From positions 1-60,079 of the forward strand of contig JAJQAC010000040.1 of assembly GCA_021204025.1 (NCBI GenBank): a stretch of DNA of 60,079 bases. The letters are read 5' to 3'. The stretch comes from Clostridiales bacterium (GTDB taxonomy: Bacteria > Bacillota > Clostridia > Lachnospirales > Lachnospiraceae). Positions 22,624 to 29,674 of this stretch are shown in pieces. The stretch's first letter is position 1. The number at the start of each line of letters is the position of its first letter. The position numbers and the translations under genes were made by a program. The notes under the pieces are model-generated. The model saw only the letters and a list, made by a program, of their open reading frames with translations, searched no databases and was not told where the DNA came from.

Positions 22624-24717
22624 ATGGCGAAGAATCTGGTTATCGTAGAGTCACCTGCTAAGGTCAAAACAATCAAAAAATTCCTTGGGAGCAGTTATGA
22701 GGTAGACGCTTCCAATGGTCATGTGCGCGATCTTCCCAAGAGTACACTGGGAATTGACATCGAGAATGGCTATGAGCCCAAATATATTACGATACGCGGC
22801 AAAGGGGACATCCTGTCGCGGCTGCGCAAGGAAGTAAAAAAATCAGACAATATCTATCTGGCGACGGACCCTGACCGGGAGGGAGAGGCGATCTCCTGGC
22901 ATCTGATGAAAGCGCTCAGGCTGGACGAACTGAAGGATAAGAAGGTATACCGGATCAGTTTTAATGAGATCACAAAAAACGCGGTAAAGAATTCCCTGAA
23001 AAATCCGCGGCAGATCGATATGGATCTGGTAAACGCCCAGCAGACCCGCAGAATCCTGGACCGGATGGTGGGTTACAGTATCAGTCCGTTGCTCTGGAGT
23101 AAGATTAAGAGAGGTTTAAGTGCCGGACGCGTTCAGTCGGTGGCACTGCGCATGGTATGCGATCGTGAGGAAGAGATCGGATCCTTTATTCCGGAAGAAT
23201 ACTGGACGTTGGATGCGAAACTTACGCATAAGGGAAGCAAAAAACCGCTGACCGCGAGATTTCATGGCAAAGGTTCGCACAAAGTCGAGATCCACAGCAG
23301 GGAAGAGGTGGATCAGATCCTGCAGGATCTGGAGGGGAAAAGTTATCTTGTCAATGAGATCAGGACCTCAGAACGAGTCAAAAAGGCGCCGCTTCCCTTT
23401 ACAACAAGCACGTTGCAGCAGGAAGCTTCCAAGGCGCTCAATTTCTCGACACAGAAGACCATGCGGATCGCACAGCAGCTGTATGAGGGAGTCGATGTGC
23501 CGGGGCAGGGAACGATCGGCCTGATTACTTACCTGCGTACGGATTCGACGCGTGTCGCGCAGGAAGCGGAAGAAGCGGCGGAAACGTATATTCGATCCGC
23601 CTATGGGGACGCATATGCTATCGGAAACAGCAAGACAGGTACGACAGGTTCGAAAAAGATCCAGGATGCCCACGAGGCGATCCGGCCGACCGATATTACA
23701 AGAACGCCGGTGATGTTAAAAGACGCTCTGCCGAGAGACCAGTTCCGTCTGTATCAGCTGATCTGGAAACGATTTACTGCCAGCCGCATGAAGCCGGCGG
23801 TATATGAGACCACTTCGGTGAAGGTGGGAGCGGGGGATTATGTGTTCCATCTGTCGGCGTCGCGTCTTGTATTTGACGGCTTTATGTCAGTATATGTCTC
23901 GGAAGACGATAAGGATGACGAGAAAGGCAACGCCCTGTTTGGAAAAATGGAGCCGGGGGAGCAGCTGCAGCTGGCCGGACTGGAAGAAAATCAGCACTTT
24001 ACGCAGCCGCCGGCGCATTATACCGAGGCATCTCTGGTCAGGGCGATGGAAGAAGTGGGGATCGGGCGTCCGAGCACTTACGCGCCGACGATCACGACGA
24101 TCCTCGCGCGCCGCTATGTAACAAAAGAAAATAAAAACCTCTACGTCACGGAGCTTGGAGAAGCGGTCAATATGGTGATGAAAAAATGTTTTCCCAGCAT
24201 TGTGGATACCACTTTTACCGCCAATCTGGAACAGCTTCTCGATCGGGTGGGGAGCGGAGACGTTGACTGGAAGACAATCGTAGAGAATTTTTATCCGGAT
24301 CTGGATGAAGCGGTCAAATCGGCGCAGGCATCCCTGGAGAATATCCGGATCGCGGATGAAGTCAGCGATGTGATCTGTGAGAACTGTGGACGCAACATGG
24401 TCATCAAATACGGTCCTCACGGTAAGTTCCTTGCCTGCCCGGGTTTTCCGGACTGCAAAAATACCAAACCATATCTGGAAAAAATCGGAGTCCCATGTCC
24501 GAAGTGTGGCAAAGAGATCGTACTGAAGAAAACCAAAAAGGGCCGTCGGTATTTTGGCTGTGAGGCCAACCCGGAGTGCGATTTTATGAGCTGGCAGAAG
24601 CCGTCAGCCGAAAAATGTCCCCAGTGCGGGTCCTATATGGTGGAAAAAGGTAGCAATCTGGTCTGCGCAAGTGAAACTTGTGGATATCGTGTGAAAATTC
24701 AGAAAAATAAACAATAA
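22624..24717 (+). CDS. topA: DNA topoisomerase I (type IA)
   Basis: A 697-residue type IA topoisomerase. An N-terminal Toprim domain begins LVIVESPAKVKTIKKFLG, the active-site tyrosine is Y303 in LITYLRTDS, and three C-terminal four-cysteine zinc ribbons end the protein. It relaxes negative supercoils. ATG at 22624 is chosen because the protein family begins at MAKNLVIVES and AAGGAGACGGAG precedes it; in-frame codons upstream overlap dprA. Confidence 0.95.
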   Translation: MAKNLVIVESPAKVKTIKKFLGSSYEVDASNGHVRDLPKSTLGIDIENGYEPKYITIRGKGDILSRLRKEVKKSDNIYLATDPDREGEAISWHLMKALRLDELKDKKVYRISFNEITKNAVKNSLKNPRQIDMDLVNAQQTRRILDRMVGYSISPLLWSKIKRGLSAGRVQSVALRMVCDREEEIGSFIPEEYWTLDAKLTHKGSKKPLTARFHGKGSHKVEIHSREEVDQILQDLEGKSYLVNEIRTSERVKKAPLPFTTSTLQQEASKALNFSTQKTMRIAQQLYEGVDVPGQGTIGLITYLRTDSTRVAQEAEEAAETYIRSAYGDAYAIGNSKTGTTGSKKIQDAHEAIRPTDITRTPVMLKDALPRDQFRLYQLIWKRFTASRMKPAVYETTSVKVGAGDYVFHLSASRLVFDGFMSVYVSEDDKDDEKGNALFGKMEPGEQLQLAGLEENQHFTQPPAHYTEASLVRAMEEVGIGRPSTYAPTITTILARRYVTKENKNLYVTELGEAVNMVMKKCFPSIVDTTFTANLEQLLDRVGSGDVDWKTIVENFYPDLDEAVKSAQASLENIRIADEVSDVICENCGRNMVIKYGPHGKFLACPGFPDCKNTKPYLEKIGVPCPKCGKEIVLKKTKKGRRYFGCEANPECDFMSWQKPSAEKCPQCGSYMVEKGSNLVCASETCGYRVKIQKNKQ
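24694..24708. promoter_or_regulatory. Possible CodY-binding box
   Basis: The 15 bases match the CodY consensus AATTTTCWGAAAATT at 12 positions. The site lies at the 3' end of topA, about 160 bases before codY. Weak evidence. Confidence 0.3.
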
Positions 24718-24756
24718 GAAATATTTGCAGAATAGTCGAAAAAATTCAAAAATCTC

Positions 24757-24802
24757 TTGTTATTCAACGACTATCGTGCTAAAATTCATAGTGAACAACA
24801 AG
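24757..24802 (+). promoter_or_regulatory. codY promoter with overlapping inverted repeat
   Basis: TTGTTA (24757-24762), 17-base spacer, TAAAAT (24780-24785). The region is also an interrupted inverted repeat: CTTGTT, TTC and ACTAT at 24756-24774 against ATAGT, GAA and AACAAG at 24788-24802. It could be an operator or the topA terminator. Confidence 0.45.
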
Positions 24803-24863
24803 AATATTTTGTCGTTCACTGAGTTAGATGCCGTTGTAGGATTTGATACGGGGAGGTTTTCGA

Positions 24864-25640
24864 ATGAGTGTTCAACTGCTTGATAAGACCAGAAAAATTA
24901 ATAAACTGCTGCATAATAATAATTCTCACAAGGTTGTATTTAATGATATCTGCAAAGTGCTGAGCGAGATCCTCCTTTCTAATATTCTGGTAATCAGTAG
25001 AAAAGGAAAGGTTCTTGGCGTGGGTCTTTGTCCGGGAGTAGATGAGATCGAGGAACTGATTGAAGATCAGGTCGGCGGGTTCGTCGATAAGATGTTAAAC
25101 GAACGACTGCTCAGCATCCTTTCCACCAAGGAAAACGTCAATCTGGCGACACTGGGATTTGCAGATGACAACGTTAAAAAATATCAGGCGATCATTACCC
25201 CGATCGACATTGCGGGTGAGCGCCTGGGGACATTGTTTATCTACAAGATGGATAACCAGTATGACATCGACGATATCATCCTCAGCGAATATGGGACGAC
25301 CGTCGTCGGTCTGGAGATGATGCGCTCCGTGAATGAAGAAAACGCAGAAGAGACGCGCAAAATCCAGATCGTCAAGTCGGCGATCGGGACATTGTCATTT
25401 TCAGAGCTTGAGGCAATCAAGCACATCTTTGAGGAACTTGACGGAGACGAAGGGATCCTGGTCGCCTCCAAGATTGCCGACCGGGTTGGCATCACCCGCT
25501 CCGTCATCGTCAACGCACTCAGAAAATTTGAAAGCGCCGGCGTAATCGAATCCCGGTCCTCCGGTATGAAGGGCACCTATATCAAGGTGCTCAATGATGT
25601 AGTCTTTGATGAGTTGAAAAATATTAAGTTGTCGAAATAA
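24864..25640 (+). CDS. codY: GTP-sensing pleiotropic transcriptional regulator CodY
   Basis: A 258-residue CodY: an N-terminal GAF domain that binds branched-chain amino acids and a C-terminal winged helix (ASKIADRVGITRSVIVNALR). It represses nitrogen and amino-acid genes when GTP and isoleucine are plentiful. The ATG at 24864 follows GGGGAGG; an in-frame start 21 bases earlier has no site. It is likely to control peptide uptake and peptidase genes such as those at 34-40 kb, but this is inference. Confidence 0.95.
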   Translation: MSVQLLDKTRKINKLLHNNNSHKVVFNDICKVLSEILLSNILVISRKGKVLGVGLCPGVDEIEELIEDQVGGFVDKMLNERLLSILSTKENVNLATLGFADDNVKKYQAIITPIDIAGERLGTLFIYKMDNQYDIDDIILSEYGTTVVGLEMMRSVNEENAEETRKIQIVKSAIGTLSFSELEAIKHIFEELDGDEGILVASKIADRVGITRSVIVNALRKFESAGVIESRSSGMKGTYIKVLNDVVFDELKNIKLSK

Positions 25641-25696
25641 ATGGGATTTCAGTATAGAAGAGAATAAGAAGCCATTTTAAGTATGCCAACAAAGTA

Positions 25697-25840
25697 GTCC
25701 CTGAGAGAAAGAAATATCCGTAGAGGACATTTTTCACGTCGGCACTTAGTGAGCAGGGTGCTTTTCCTGCGAACTTAGTACCGCTACGTGAAAACCTAAG
25801 CGCGAGCGGTCCTCGGAGGATATTTCTTTCTCTCAGGGAC
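25697..25840. mobile_element. Hairpin element, long form (144 bases)
   Basis: The 23-base ends 25697-25719 and 25818-25840 are perfect inverted repeats. Relative to the 99-base form it has 45 extra bases, which contain a GCAGG/CCTGC hairpin and two ACTTAGT repeats; TTTTCACGT before them pairs with ACGTGAAAA after them. The end sequences differ from those of the short form at several positions, with matching changes on both sides. Confidence 0.7.
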
Positions 25841-25875
25841 GGATGTTTCTCAGTACAGTACATTTTATGATTAGA

Positions 25876-25906
25876 AGTCGTCCGTCATATCGTGGGCGGC
25901 TTTTTT
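25876..25906 (+). terminator. Terminator downstream of codY
   Basis: AGTCGTCC (25876-25883) pairs with GGGCGGCT (25894-25901) using two G-T pairs, then TTTTTT. Confidence 0.65.
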
Positions 25907-25938
25907 GCTGTTAATTTGCACTTAATGAAAATAACCTC

Positions 25939-25967
25939 TTGTCATTTCCCACTGGATATGTTAGGAT
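25939..25967 (+). promoter_or_regulatory. rpsB promoter
   Basis: TTGTCA (25939-25944), 17-base spacer, TAGGAT (25962-25967). About 100 bases of leader follow, with GCCG/CGGC and CCCC/GGGG stems that could serve S2 autoregulation. Confidence 0.6.
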
Positions 25968-26075
25968 AAAAAAGCTGAAAATTAATCACGTCTGCCGATT
26001 CTGACGGCGGTGCCCCGAGGGGTCCCGGAGGAAGCATGAGACGCAGGCGGAAGAAAAACCAATGGAGGAAAAGAC

Positions 26076-26804
26076 ATGAGTGTTATTTCAATGAAGCAGC
26101 TTTTGGAAGCAGGTGTTCATTTCGGACATCAGACAAGAAGATGGAACCCGAAGATGGCTCCTTACATCTACACCGAGAGAAACGGCATCTATATCATCGA
26201 CCTGCAGAAGTCTGTTGTTAAAGTGGACGAAGCTTACAACGCGGTATCCGATATCGTGGCAAACGGCGGCACGATCCTTTTTGTCGGCACCAAGAAGCAG
26301 GCACAGGATGCGATTGCTACCGAGGCACAGCGCTGCGGTATGTATTATGTAAACGGAAGATGGCTGGGCGGCATGCTGACAAACTTCAAGACCATCCAGA
26401 GCCGTATCGCGAGACTGAGAGAGATCGAGGCGATGTCAGAGGACGGTACCTTTGATGTCCTGCCGAAGAAGGAAGTAATCAAGATCCGCAAAGAGTGGGA
26501 CAAGCTGGAAAAGAACCTTGGTGGTATCAAGGATATGAAGAGACTTCCGGACGCGATCTTTATCGTAGATCCGAAGAAGGAGAGAATCTGTGTACAGGAA
26601 GCACAGTCCCTTGGCATCCCGTTAATCGGTATCGCGGATACCAACTGTGATCCGGAGGAGTTGGATTATGTGATTCCGGGTAATGACGACGCGATCCGCG
26701 CGATCAAGCTGATCGTTTCCAAGATGGCAGACGCTGTCATCGAGGCAAATCAGGGAGACGCGGCTGAGGTTGAGGAAGCAGAAGCGGAAGAAGCTGAGGC
26801 ATAA
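26076..26804 (+). CDS. rpsB: 30S ribosomal protein S2
   Basis: A 242-residue S2 with the usual start ([20 protein letters not shown]) and the conserved [11 protein letters not shown] region; the C-terminal tail is short and very acidic. It binds the 30S subunit late in assembly. ATG at 26076 follows GGAGG. tsf is downstream on the same strand. Confidence 0.97.
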   Translation: MSVISMKQLLEAGVHFGHQTRRWNPKMAPYIYTERNGIYIIDLQKSVVKVDEAYNAVSDIVANGGTILFVGTKKQAQDAIATEAQRCGMYYVNGRWLGGMLTNFKTIQSRIARLREIEAMSEDGTFDVLPKKEVIKIRKEWDKLEKNLGGIKDMKRLPDAIFIVDPKKERICVQEAQSLGIPLIGIADTNCDPEELDYVIPGNDDAIRAIKLIVSKMADAVIEANQGDAAEVEEAEAEEAEA

Positions 26805-26809
26805 AGAGA

Positions 26810-26910
26810 CTGTATCGGATCGAGTGGGAGGCGTTTTTTGCCTCATACTCGCCCGTCGGCTGCGTCGGCAATAGCCGGAAAATTTCTTACGCAGCCGTGC
26901 GCATTTAAGG
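26810..26910. repeat. Palindromic intergenic repeat, short form
   Basis: It resembles the ends of 16706-16913: a GAGT...GGC/GCC...ACTC hairpin around a T-run (26822-26850) and a CCGTGCGCAT block near 26895. The hairpin with its T-run could attenuate transcription between rpsB and tsf. Confidence 0.5.
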
Positions 26911-26962
26911 GCCGGATCAGGGCTTAAGATATTCAGATATCATGAATTTGGAGGAAAATACA

Positions 26963-27901
26963 ATGGCAGTTACCGCAGCAATGGTAAAAGAGTTGAGAGA
27001 GATCACCGGTGCAGGTATGATGGATTGCAAGAAGGCACTGACTGCTACCGAGGGAGATATGGATAAGGCGATCGAGTTCCTGAGAGAGAAGGGACTTGCG
27101 GGCGCAGCTAAGAAAGCCGGCCGTATCGCGGCAGAAGGCATTGTTATGACCGATATGACTGCTGACGGCAAAAAGGCAGTTATCGTAGAAGTAAACGCGG
27201 AGACCGACTTTGTGGCAAAGAATGAGAAGTTCCGCACGTATGTAGCGGATGTAGCGGCTCAGGCGTTGGCGACCGAGGCCACTGATATGGATGCTTTCCT
27301 GGCTGAGAAGTGGTCTAAGGACGAGACTGTGACCGTAAAGGAAGCTCTGTCTCAGCAGATTTCCGTGATTGGCGAGAATATGAATATCCGTCGTTTCGAG
27401 CAGGTAGAGGAAGCAAACGGACTCGTGGTTTCCTACATCCACGCAGGCGGCAGAATCGGCGTACTGGTTGACGTAGAGACCGATGTAGTCAATGACGCGA
27501 TCAAAGAGATGGCAAAGAACGTGGCGATGCAGGCTGCAGCTCTGAAGCCTCAGTTCTGCGACAGGAGCGAGGTGAGCGCGGAGTTCATCGAGCATGAGAA
27601 ATCCATCCTGTTGGCTCAGATCCAGAACGATCCGAAGGAAGCCTCTAAGCCGGAGAAGGTGATCCAGGGCATGATCCAGGGTCGTATCAACAAGGAACTC
27701 AAGGAGTTCTGCCTGATGGATCAGGTTTACGTAAAGGCAGAAGACGGCAAGCAGAGCGTATCTCAGTATGTCAATCAGGTTGCGAAGGCAAACGGCGCGA
27801 AGGTCGCGATCAAGAAGTTTGTCCGCTATGAGACCGGCGAAGGCATCGCAAAGAAGGAAGAGAACTTCGCAGAGGAAGTTGCGAAGCAGATGGCGCAGTA
27901 A
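26963..27901 (+). CDS. tsf: Translation elongation factor Ts
   Basis: A 312-residue EF-Ts, starting with a UBA-like domain and the TGAGMMDCKKAL signature, then two EF-Ts dimerisation domains. It is the nucleotide exchange factor for EF-Tu. ATG at 26963 follows TTGGAGG; in-frame codons upstream are not family-like. The genes usually found next (pyrH, frr) are absent. Confidence 0.97.
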   Translation: MAVTAAMVKELREITGAGMMDCKKALTATEGDMDKAIEFLREKGLAGAAKKAGRIAAEGIVMTDMTADGKKAVIVEVNAETDFVAKNEKFRTYVADVAAQALATEATDMDAFLAEKWSKDETVTVKEALSQQISVIGENMNIRRFEQVEEANGLVVSYIHAGGRIGVLVDVETDVVNDAIKEMAKNVAMQAAALKPQFCDRSEVSAEFIEHEKSILLAQIQNDPKEASKPEKVIQGMIQGRINKELKEFCLMDQVYVKAEDGKQSVSQYVNQVAKANGAKVAIKKFVRYETGEGIAKKEENFAEEVAKQMAQ

Positions 27902-27920
27902 TCTATTTATTTTGTCAGAT

Positions 27921-28049
27921 TTAAAATGTCCGATTATCAAAAATAATTGTCCGAATGAAAAGGAAAGACCTTGAGAAATCAGGGTCTTTTTTTAGGTTAA
28001 GAAACTGGTGAAGGTTTATTTTTTTGGTAAGTGAAGCAGTATGTTTCAT
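27921..28049 (-). pseudogene. Possible decapitated 5' end of a gene on the - strand
   Basis: On - , AGGAGGG (28062-28056) sits 6 bases before an ATG (28049). The reading frame starts MKHTASLTKKINLHQF but runs straight into the tsf terminator and stops at 27921. A ribosome site this good before only 42 codons, just downstream of the peptidase gene, looks like the remains of a gene cut off at a joint near 28.0 kb. Chance is possible. Confidence 0.35.
27964..27993 (+). terminator. tsf terminator
   Basis: AAAGACCTTGA (27964-27974), GAAA loop, TCAGGGTCTTT (27979-27989), followed by a run of seven T. Confidence 0.9.
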
Positions 28050-28080
28050 AAGGGTCCCTCCTGAGAGTAATAATCCTGCT

Positions 28081-29145
28081 TTACAGAATCATCAGTTCCT
28101 TTGGAAATTCCGTCAGATTTACAGTTCCGTTTTCGGAAAGCCAGACCATATCTTCGATTCGCACACCGAATCTGCCGGGCAGATAGATGCCGGGTTCCAT
28201 CGTGATTACATTGCCTGTCTGAAAGACATCCCGGCTGCCCTGAGCGGCGCGCATGCCGTCATGACAGATCAGTCCCACGGAGTGACCGAGCCCATGTCCG
28301 AAGGTTCCCCGGTACGGGGTGGCATCGATCAGGTCGCGGGCGGCACGGTCCGTCTCATCGCCGGTTTTTCCGGGAGCGATGGCTGCGATGCCGGCCAGCT
28401 GCGCCTGCAGGACCAGCTCATAGACCTGCCGCATTTCATTGGTGGCGTGGCCGAGTGCGAAGGTACGGGTCATGTCGGAACAGTAACCGCCCACCTTAAC
28501 GCCAATATCGAGGGTGACGAAATCGCCGTTTTCCAGCCTGCGGTTTCCTGGGAAACCGTGCGGCAGAGAAGAATTGGGGCCGCTCAGGATAATGACCGGA
28601 AAGGCGAGCCCCTCCGCACCGTTGTGGTAAAACCGGTAAATCAGCTCGGCGACCAGCTCCTGCTCGGAAACGCCGGGCTTTATCAATGGGAGCAGCTCGC
28701 GGAGGGATTTCTCCACGATCCGCTGAGCACGGATGATGCATGCGATTTCCGCGGGAAACTTTATGTGGCGCAGCTCCTCCAGCATTCCGTCCAGCCGGGT
28801 CAGCGGGCAGGGGATTGCCGCCTGCCATGCTTCATATTGGCTGACAGTCAATGTCCGGTTTTCCACAGCCAGGGAAGGAAAGCCCTGTTCGTGAACCAGA
28901 CCGGCCACGACATCGTTAAATCCGGCGTCCGCGCGGGTCAGGCTGATGCCGCTGCCCGCGAAATGAGATTCCGCCGCTTCGATCGTGCGAAAGTCCGTAA
29001 AATACCATGCTTTGTCCGGTGTGACCACCATGGCGGCTGCGGCAAAGAAGTCAGTCAGATAAAAATGGCTGGTGCCGGAGGTGATCAGTGCGGCGGGAAT
29101 TCCGGCTTCCCGCAGGGCTTTTTGAAAACGTATCAGCTTTTCCAT
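28081..29145 (-). CDS. M24 family Xaa-Pro peptidase
   Basis: A 354-residue aminopeptidase P / prolidase family enzyme with an N-terminal creatinase-like domain and a C-terminal pita-bread fold. Metal ligands are visible: the two aspartates of TLDIGVKVGGYCSDMTRTF, H in FGHGLGHSVGL, and the glutamates in MEPGIYLPG and RIEDMVWL. It cleaves X-Pro bonds in short peptides. ATG at 29145 follows AAGGAGC; codons further upstream overlap the ferredoxin gene. It is the last gene of the - operon. Confidence 0.9.
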   Translation of the reverse strand: MEKLIRFQKALREAGIPAALITSGTSHFYLTDFFAAAAMVVTPDKAWYFTDFRTIEAAESHFAGSGISLTRADAGFNDVVAGLVHEQGFPSLAVENRTLTVSQYEAWQAAIPCPLTRLDGMLEELRHIKFPAEIACIIRAQRIVEKSLRELLPLIKPGVSEQELVAELIYRFYHNGAEGLAFPVIILSGPNSSLPHGFPGNRRLENGDFVTLDIGVKVGGYCSDMTRTFALGHATNEMRQVYELVLQAQLAGIAAIAPGKTGDETDRAARDLIDATPYRGTFGHGLGHSVGLICHDGMRAAQGSRDVFQTGNVITMEPGIYLPGRFGVRIEDMVWLSENGTVNLTEFPKELMIL

Positions 29146-29155
29146 GGTGTGCTCC

Positions 29156-29674
29156 TTAAATCTGGTGCGAGGAAATTTCTCTCGCATTCGGGATGAGAGA
29201 GTGGTCGCTGTGATTTTTCTCGTACTCCTCCTCGGTTACCATGCGCAGCGCTCCGGTAGGACAAACCCGGACGCAGGCCGGTTCCATGCCATAGCGGACG
29301 CGCAGATAGCAGCCGTTGCATTTTTCCATCTTGCCCTGGGCGTTGAAGGAAGGAGCGCCGAAGGGACATGCCATGGCGCAGCTGTGGCAGCCGATGCAAT
29401 CGGTATTGTCAAAAACTGTCAGGTCGGTTTCCGGATCCTTTTTCAGGCAGCCCACCGGGCACGCGGTGACGCAGGGAGCCGGAGAGCAGTGCATGCAGGC
29501 GACCGAATAATGAGAAAATACCGGTTTATCTTTTAATTCCCTGTCTTCGAAGATCGTGCGGAAGGGGGCATTGCCCGTCTTCGGATCGTAATCGTTCTGA
29601 TCCATGCAGGCGATGGCGCAGGCGCCGCAGCCGCAGCAGAGAACCGGATCAAAATCAAGAATCATTTTACTCAT
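29156..29674 (-). CDS. Four-cluster 4Fe-4S ferredoxin, electron-transfer subunit
   Basis: A 172-residue polyferredoxin of the DmsB/HybA type with four cysteine groups: CCGCGACAIACMD, CMHCSPAPCVTACPVG, CIGCHSCAMACPFG and CNGC with CVRVCPTGAL. It has no signal peptide or membrane helix. It starts within the last 8 bases of the molybdopterin oxidoreductase gene, so the two subunits are surely coexpressed, carrying electrons between that enzyme and the flavoprotein encoded upstream. Confidence 0.92.
   Translation of the reverse strand: MSKMILDFDPVLCCGCGACAIACMDQNDYDPKTGNAPFRTIFEDRELKDKPVFSHYSVACMHCSPAPCVTACPVGCLKKDPETDLTVFDNTDCIGCHSCAMACPFGAPSFNAQGKMEKCNGCYLRVRYGMEPACVRVCPTGALRMVTEEEYEKNHSDHSLIPNAREISSHQI

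Larger units (their letters stand above)
25641..26075. other. codY-rpsB intergenic region
   Basis: No gene. In order: the long hairpin element (25697-25840), a terminator (25876-25906), the rpsB promoter (25939-25967) and a structured rpsB leader. Confidence 0.6.

Noticed and set aside
28021-28080. Riboswitch-like motif downstream of the M24 peptidase
   Set aside because: The CTCTCAGGAGGG string read on - briefly suggested an aptamer end, but no matching paired core is present; a ribosome site for a truncated frame explains it better.
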